The notes beneath the pieces were generated by a model that searched no databases, was not told the origin of the DNA, and was given only the letters and a program-made list of their open reading frames with translations. From CAMLJR01 sp964631955 (GTDB lineage: Bacteria > Pseudomonadota > Gammaproteobacteria > Pseudomonadales > CAMLJR01), in the NCBI GenBank assembly GCA_964631955.1, contig CAZWBA010000002.1, positions 310,001 to 374,000 on the forward strand: DNA of 64,000 nt, written 5' to 3'. The position numbers and the translations under genes were made by a program. Below, piece after piece: positions 59,162 to 64,000 of the stretch (position 1 is the stretch's first letter; each line of letters starts with the position of its first letter).

Positions 59162-60040
59162 TTATTTGTCGCGCAATAACGTTGTCAGTAAAACGCCCTG
59201 TGCCGTGGCGTGAAAGTTACTGACCGGAGCGCCGACAGTTAAACCATTTGCATCGAACCCCAGGTATTTTCCGCCGCCGACAGGAATCAGCGGCTGCATA
59301 TCCGACCAGCCGCCATCCGGGCGCTGTGCATCGAGCACTCGCTGCAGCCAGCGCGCATCGACACGATCGCGCGCGCCCGAATCCACCAGCATCAAAACGC
59401 GCTGAATATACACATCGACGACCCGCGGATCGAAACGCAACTGTTTTTCGATTGTGTTTTGCAGACTGGCGATATGGGCGTCGAGATGATCGATAGCGCA
59501 TCGATTACGCTGTGCCATGCGGAAGCCCATCATCTGATGCGTAACGCATGCCGGACGAATAATGCGCGACCCTGACCAACAGAAATCGGGATGATTTTGC
59601 GCAGCGATCAGCGGCTCCTGCGCAAGCTGCTCGCTGCAGGTGAGCGCATACAAAAAATATTGCTGATATTCCACCAGAGAAACATATTCGGCAGCGGAGA
59701 ATTTCGTATTGCGAAATTGTTCGGGTCGAAAAAATGCCTGCCAAACACTATAGGGCGCATGGCGATCGAGATTTTTCCGATACTCATCGTAGAGCTGTTG
59801 CACCCGCACATCGCCGGTTAATTGCGCACTTTCACCGAGCATCCACCACAACATGCTGTTCCCGTCGCGCAACAATTGCTCGCGATGTGTCAGCATCCAG
59901 CTCACGCCTCGCTCATAGCCTTGAGCGATGACTGCCTTATCGACAGGCGCAACCGATCGGTTATTTTGATAAAAAAGCAGACCGTAAATACCTGTAACGA
60001 GAATCAGAAAAGCTGTCGTTATTTTTATTATCCGACGCAT
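59162..60040 (-). CDS. Membrane-anchored protein of unknown function with a QW-like motif
   Basis: A 292-residue protein with an N-terminal membrane or signal segment (KITTAFLILVTGIYGLLFY) and a helical body containing CSEQLAQEPL and, late, LDAQRPDGGWSDMQPLIPVG. QxxDGGW is reminiscent of the QW motif of alpha/alpha-toroid enzymes (terpene cyclase-like, prenyltransferase-like). No firm family. It is followed by an alpha/beta hydrolase gene 40 bp upstream on the same strand. Confidence 0.7.
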   Translation of the reverse strand: MRRIIKITTAFLILVTGIYGLLFYQNNRSVAPVDKAVIAQGYERGVSWMLTHREQLLRDGNSMLWWMLGESAQLTGDVRVQQLYDEYRKNLDRHAPYSVWQAFFRPEQFRNTKFSAAEYVSLVEYQQYFLYALTCSEQLAQEPLIAAQNHPDFCWSGSRIIRPACVTHQMMGFRMAQRNRCAIDHLDAHIASLQNTIEKQLRFDPRVVDVYIQRVLMLVDSGARDRVDARWLQRVLDAQRPDGGWSDMQPLIPVGGGKYLGFDANGLTVGAPVSNFHATAQGVLLTTLLRDK

Positions 60041-60079
60041 ATGGGTCCCTTTTGAATATGATTTTTATACTCGCTTCAA

Positions 60080-61048
60080 CTACATATCCTGACTATCGAA
60101 ATACATATCGATCGCCGCAAAAATTTTTGTGCGAATTTCCGAAGACTCGTTGGAAAGGTGGTGATACGCATCCTGTAGCGGCAAATATCTCGCCTTCGGA
60201 AATTTCCTGCGAATGACTGGAATGTTGTATTTCCAGTCAACTGTGGTATCGCGCTGGCCCTGAATGACGAGAATATTTTTTTCGCTCGCAGGCAAATAAT
60301 CGAAACGGCTCTCCCAGCGCATCAGCGCATCGACCCAGCGCACGGAAACATATTTTGTCTGCAATGGATCGGTTTTCTCCACGAATTCTAGAAATTGCTT
60401 ATCGTTGGAGTTTCCACCGAATTTACGCGGCACTTTGTCGAGGAACTTCGAGCCGACCCAATACGCCAGCTTTACCAAACGCCATTCAGCGGCGCGCACC
60501 AAAGGCCCAAGCAATACGATTTTCGAAAAGCTCGGAGGCAATTCTTGCAGCGTGTAATCCATCAAAACTGCCGCGCCCGTACTTTGCGCAATCGCATGCC
60601 ACGGTTGCGGCGCAGTATCGCCAAACAATTTCACGCAATCTTTCATCACCGTCAGATAATCACTGAACGATGGAATGCTCACGCGCTCACCGGTCGACAA
60701 GCCATGTCCCGGCAGATCGTAAATGACGACGTTGAGTTCACGGTGCAGACAATATTCGATGACATGCCTGAACAAACCCGCGTGATCGAAATAGCCATGA
60801 AAAATGAAACAGGTACCGCGTGACTTCCTTTCTGATTTGTTATCGAGCGAAAAATAATGGGCGACGACGTCGTATTTGCCGCTATTGAAATGCCCAAAGT
60901 AATGCGTGACGCCGGGAATTTGATTTTCGAAATCGATACCGTAGAACTGAAAATAGTTTTTCTCGGCATCGCCCGGCGGTGCCGCATCGGTAACGGTGAA
61001 TGGCCGGATTTGCTGGTGCAGGCGTTCGCTATCGAATTGAATAGCCAT
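60080..61048 (-). CDS. Alpha/beta hydrolase, lysophospholipase-like
   Basis: A 322-residue hydrolase: FIFHGYFDHAG (oxyanion-type loop), VIYDLPGHGLSTGER, the nucleophile Ser in AIAQSTGAAVLM, Asp near DTTVDW and the late His (YHHLSNES). The elbow reads AQSTG where GxSxG is usual. Probable monoglyceride lipase or lysophospholipase; substrate not shown. It begins 86 bp before fba and may share its promoter direction. Confidence 0.85.
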   Translation of the reverse strand: MAIQFDSERLHQQIRPFTVTDAAPPGDAEKNYFQFYGIDFENQIPGVTHYFGHFNSGKYDVVAHYFSLDNKSERKSRGTCFIFHGYFDHAGLFRHVIEYCLHRELNVVIYDLPGHGLSTGERVSIPSFSDYLTVMKDCVKLFGDTAPQPWHAIAQSTGAAVLMDYTLQELPPSFSKIVLLGPLVRAAEWRLVKLAYWVGSKFLDKVPRKFGGNSNDKQFLEFVEKTDPLQTKYVSVRWVDALMRWESRFDYLPASEKNILVIQGQRDTTVDWKYNIPVIRRKFPKARYLPLQDAYHHLSNESSEIRTKIFAAIDMYFDSQDM

Positions 61049-61134
61049 CGTGGCCGGCGCAATACATCTATCACTACCGTGTATCGCGCCGTTTCCTCCT
61101 TATCGCTGAACCGGTTTATTGATTTCGATTGAAC

Positions 61135-62199
61135 TCATTGCACGCGCGGATTGAGCTGGCCCTTCTCATAAAGTACAGCCATCGTTTCGAGACTGACGAC
61201 TTTGATTTTTTCGGCCTGTCCGGCACAACCAAATGCTTCGTAGCGCTCCTTGCAAATCTGCTTCATTTCCTTGATGGTCTCCTTGAGATATTTGCGCGGA
61301 TCGAACTCTTCCGGATTTTTCGCCATGAACTGACGAATCGCACCCGTCGACGCCAGACGCAGATCGGTATCGATATTCACTTTGCGCACGCCGTGTTTAA
61401 TACCTTCGACGATTTGCTCGACCGGCACACCGTAGGTTTCTTTAATTTTGCCGCCATACTGATTGATGATCGCGAGCCAGTTTTGTGGCACCGAGCTCGA
61501 ACCGTGCATGACAAGATGCGTGTTCGGAATGCGGCGATGAATTTCCTTGATGCGATCGATCGCGAGAATATCTCCCGTGGGCGGACGCGTGAATTTGTAG
61601 GCACCATGACTGGTACCCACTGCAATCGCGAGCGCATCGACCTGTGTTTTCGCAACGAAATCCGCAGCCTCTTCGGGATCGGTGAGCATCTGATCGTGCG
61701 TCAAAATACCTTCTGCACCGACACCGTCTTCTTCGCCGGCCATTCCGCTTTCGAGCGAACCGAGACAACCCAATTCACCTTCGACAGAAACACCGCACGC
61801 ATGCGACATCGCCACGACTTCACGCGTCACCTGCACGTTGTACTCGTAGGACGCCGGTGTTTTTCCATCTTCTTTCAGCGAGCCATCCATCATTACGGAG
61901 CTAAAACCGAGTTGAATTGAACGCTGACAGATCGCCGGGCTGACGCCATGATCCTGGTGCATACAAATCGGTACATCGGGAAATTCATCGATAGCGGCAA
62001 GAATCATATGACGCAGAAAATTCGAACCCGCATATTTGCGAGCACCGGCACTCGCCTGCATGATCACCGGACTGCGCGTTTCCGCAGCGGCTTCCATGAT
62101 TGCGCGCGTCTGTTCGAGGTTATTCACATTAAATGCCGGCACGCCGTAACCGTTTTCGGCGGCGTGATCGAGTAGTTGACGCAAGCTGATCAGTGCCAT
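61135..62199 (-). CDS. fba: Fructose-bisphosphate aldolase, class II
   Basis: Zinc-dependent aldolase of glycolysis and gluconeogenesis. The 354-residue protein shows VPAFNVNNLEQTRAIMEAA, the metal ligands in MHQDHG, SVEGELGCLG, HGSSSVP and RKVNIDTDLR. The length and the HGSSSVP region match the long Calvin-type subclass. It lies downstream of pgk, with a short AT-rich direct repeat between. Confidence 0.96.
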   Translation of the reverse strand: MALISLRQLLDHAAENGYGVPAFNVNNLEQTRAIMEAAAETRSPVIMQASAGARKYAGSNFLRHMILAAIDEFPDVPICMHQDHGVSPAICQRSIQLGFSSVMMDGSLKEDGKTPASYEYNVQVTREVVAMSHACGVSVEGELGCLGSLESGMAGEEDGVGAEGILTHDQMLTDPEEAADFVAKTQVDALAIAVGTSHGAYKFTRPPTGDILAIDRIKEIHRRIPNTHLVMHGSSSVPQNWLAIINQYGGKIKETYGVPVEQIVEGIKHGVRKVNIDTDLRLASTGAIRQFMAKNPEEFDPRKYLKETIKEMKQICKERYEAFGCAGQAEKIKVVSLETMAVLYEKGQLNPRVQ

Positions 62200-62214
62200 G
62201 ATCGCACTCCTGTT

Positions 62215-62245
62215 AATTTATAAAATCGCACAATTTATAAAATCG
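62215..62245. repeat. Short direct repeat between fba and pgk
   Basis: AATTTATAAAATCG occurs at 62215-62228 and at 62232-62245 in the 85-bp gap between the pgk stop and fba start. It may be a duplicated promoter or operator element for fba. Confidence 0.5.
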
Positions 62246-62284
62246 TATTTACGAAATCTGCCAGAAATTTTCCGTACGCGAACA

Positions 62285-63451
62285 CTACGCTTTCTTCGCG
62301 CGCTCTTCGAGAATCGCCACTGCCGGCAACACTTTGCCTTCAACATATTCCAGAAATGCACCGCCGCCGGTAGAGATATACGACACCTTTTTCTCGATGC
62401 CGTATTTATCGACCGCTGCGAGTGTATCGCCGCCGCCGGCGATCGAGAACGCATCGCTATCGGCAATTGCCAGCGACAAGGTTTTCGTGCCTTCGCCGAA
62501 TTGATCGAACTCGAACACGCCGACCGGGCCGTTCCAGATAATCGATTTGGCGTCTTTTAATAATGCCGCGAGATTCGCGGCGCTTTTCGGGCCGATGTCG
62601 AAAATCATCTCGTCGTCGGCGACGTCTTCGACATCTTTAACCGTTGCCTTTGCATTCTCATTAAATTCCCTGCCAACGACGACATCGACCGGCAATGGAA
62701 TATGGGTTTTTGCCATCAACGCTTTTGCCGCTGGAATTAAATCGTGTTCGCACAGCGATTTGCCAACAGGAAAACCGGCCGCCGCCAAAAATGTATTGGC
62801 AATGCCGCCGCCGACAATCAATTGATCGACTTTTTCGGAAAGATTTTCGAGTACGGTCAATTTGGTCGATACCTTCGAACCGCCGACGATGGCCACGAGC
62901 GGGCGCGCGGGATGCTTCAATGCTTTTTCGAGATTGTCGAGTTCATCGCCGAGCAACAAGCCTGCGCAAGCAATCGGTGCAAATTTCGCAACACCGTGTG
63001 TAGACGCTTCAGCGCGATGCGCAGTGCCGAAAGCATCCATAACGAATACATCGCACAACGCGGCGTATTGTTTCGATAAATCTTCGTTATCTTTTTTCTC
63101 GCCTTTATTGAAGCGCACGTTTTCGAGCAACACGAGCTCGCCGGCGCCGACATTCACGCCGCTCTGCCATTCCTTCACCAGCGGCACGTTGCGACCGAGC
63201 AATTGACTCAAATGCGCAGCGACCGGTGCCAGCGAAAACTCTTCCTCGTATTGGCCTTCAGTCGGTCGACCCAGGTGCGACATCACGATCACTTTCGCAC
63301 CTGCTTTGAGTGCAAGCTCTAATGTCGGAATCGCTGCGCGAATGCGCGCATCGGAAGTCACCTTGCCATCTTTCACCGGCACGTTGAGATCTTCGCGAAT
63401 CAGTACGCGCTTGCCCGCGAGATCGAGATCAGAGATTTTCAAAACTGGCAT
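62285..63451 (-). CDS. pgk: Phosphoglycerate kinase
   Basis: Makes ATP from 1,3-bisphosphoglycerate. The 388-residue protein shows LAGKRVLIREDLNVPVKDG, KVIVMSHLGRP, FGTAHRAEAST, VAIVGGSKVSTKL and GGGDTLAAVDKYG. Length is normal. It lies between epd and fba, order conserved in gammaproteobacteria. A 51-bp gap separates it from epd. Confidence 0.96.
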   Translation of the reverse strand: MPVLKISDLDLAGKRVLIREDLNVPVKDGKVTSDARIRAAIPTLELALKAGAKVIVMSHLGRPTEGQYEEEFSLAPVAAHLSQLLGRNVPLVKEWQSGVNVGAGELVLLENVRFNKGEKKDNEDLSKQYAALCDVFVMDAFGTAHRAEASTHGVAKFAPIACAGLLLGDELDNLEKALKHPARPLVAIVGGSKVSTKLTVLENLSEKVDQLIVGGGIANTFLAAAGFPVGKSLCEHDLIPAAKALMAKTHIPLPVDVVVGREFNENAKATVKDVEDVADDEMIFDIGPKSAANLAALLKDAKSIIWNGPVGVFEFDQFGEGTKTLSLAIADSDAFSIAGGGDTLAAVDKYGIEKKVSYISTGGGAFLEYVEGKVLPAVAILEERAKKA

Positions 63452-63502
63452 GTGTTTTCCCTTCGTAAAATAAGAAAAATCTTTTAGCGCTTATTTATTC
63501 GG

Positions 63503-64000
63503 CTAGCGTTTTAACGACGCCCAGTGCGCGGCGACATCGAGCATCCGATTCGCATAACCCCACTCGTTATCGAACCACGTCAACACATTGATTAAATTAC
63601 CCGCGACGCGCGTCTGACCCGCATCGACAATACCCGAACGCGAATCGTGATTGAAATCGCACGATGCCAGCGGCTCTTCAGTGTAGCCAAGAATCGCTGC
63701 ATTTTTTTTCGCGGCGTCCGCAAGTTCGCGATTGACGCTATCGACATCGACATTTTTGCGCACATGCACGGTCAATTGCATCGCCGAGACATTGATCGTC
63801 GGCACGCGCAACGCATGCGCCGCGAAACGATTCGCCATCGCCGGCAATACACGGCTCACCCCCGAGGCCAATCCGGTATCGACGGGAATGATCGACTGAC
63901 CTGCCGCGCGCGTTTTACGCAAATTGGTGTGGTGATACGCATCGAGCACGGGCTGATCGTTCATCGCTGAATGGATCGTGGTAATCATGCCGTGCTCGAT
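63503..64000 (-). CDS. epd: Erythrose-4-phosphate dehydrogenase, 5' end cut
   Basis: C-terminal 165 residues of a GAPDH-family enzyme; the frame stays open to the window end. The segment HSAMNDQPVLDAYH is that of erythrose-4-phosphate dehydrogenase, where true GAPDH reads an AYTATQ-type loop. FNHDSRSGIVDAGQTRV and WFDNEWGYANRM are family blocks. It would feed PLP synthesis (pyridoxal) via 4-phosphoerythronate. The epd-pgk-fba order also supports Epd. A GAPDH role cannot be ruled out from the C-terminus alone. Confidence 0.88.
   Translation of the reverse strand: MEHGMITTIHSAMNDQPVLDAYHHTNLRKTRAAGQSIIPVDTGLASGVSRVLPAMANRFAAHALRVPTINVSAMQLTVHVRKNVDVDSVNRELADAAKKNAAILGYTEEPLASCDFNHDSRSGIVDAGQTRVAGNLINVLTWFDNEWGYANRMLDVAAHWASLKR

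Overview
The window is a stretch of chromosome from a gammaproteobacterium of moderately high GC. Its gene order is that of the Pseudomonadales in the broad sense (Pseudomonas and Cellvibrio relatives): algC-argB-slmA-pyrE-crc-rph-yicC, then gmk-rpoZ-spoT-ridA, oxyR-recG-HDOD, rubredoxin-ubiC-ubiA, HAD-rppH-ptsP, a D-2-hydroxyglutarate dehydrogenase/serA divergent pair, and epd-pgk-fba. Species cannot be named from the sequence. The first and last genes (algC and epd) are cut by the window ends.

Region 1 (1-7132) is housekeeping: sugar phosphate, arginine and pyrimidine synthesis, SlmA division control, a catalytically degenerate Crc regulator, RNase PH and YicC. Region 2 (about 7124-17323) is an integrated island in the 3' end of yicC, separating it from gmk. 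It carries a tyrosine integrase, a DUF4224 protein, coupled small unknown genes, an AlpA regulator, helix-turn-helix and DnaT-like replication proteins, a phage DnaB helicase, only two phage tail-tip genes (hub and Dit-like), and an AAA/DUF4143 ATPase at the right edge. The yicC stop region is partly repeated at the right junction, and both ends carry paired GTGTACC boxes with the same 12-bp spacing. It looks like a phage satellite or a stably reduced prophage.

Region 3 (17366-31985) returns to the conserved backbone: nucleotide and stringent-response genes, a periplasmic solute-binding protein, OxyR (with both redox cysteines) and RecG, a YbaK-like/HDOD protein, rubredoxin and the first two ubiquinone genes. 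Region 4 (32095-37664) is accessory: an orphan PEP-CTERM/exosortase-type acyltransferase, a TonB-dependent receptor, a YbjN-like protein and a seven-bladed FG-GAP lipoprotein.

Region 5 (37678-48308) is a minus-strand cluster around the proteasome-like protease Anbu. It holds Anbu, a 1136-residue transglutaminase/DUF2126 protein, an ATP-grasp/alpha-E fusion, a second transglutaminase, a stand-alone ATP-grasp protein and a stand-alone alpha-E protein. All components are present, with the ATP-grasp and alpha-E modules in both fused and split form. It is a plausible peptide-ligation and proteolysis system of unknown substrate, and the best functional puzzle here.

Region 6 (48525-64000) holds an SDR, a response regulator with an unassigned C-terminal domain, a GST, YaaA, a HAD phosphatase, RppH, PtsP, serine synthesis genes, two lipid- or envelope-like unknowns and the Epd-Pgk-Fba glycolytic set. 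At least three families of palindromic intergenic repeats are scattered through the backbone. No tRNA, rRNA, CRISPR array or intact insertion sequence was seen.
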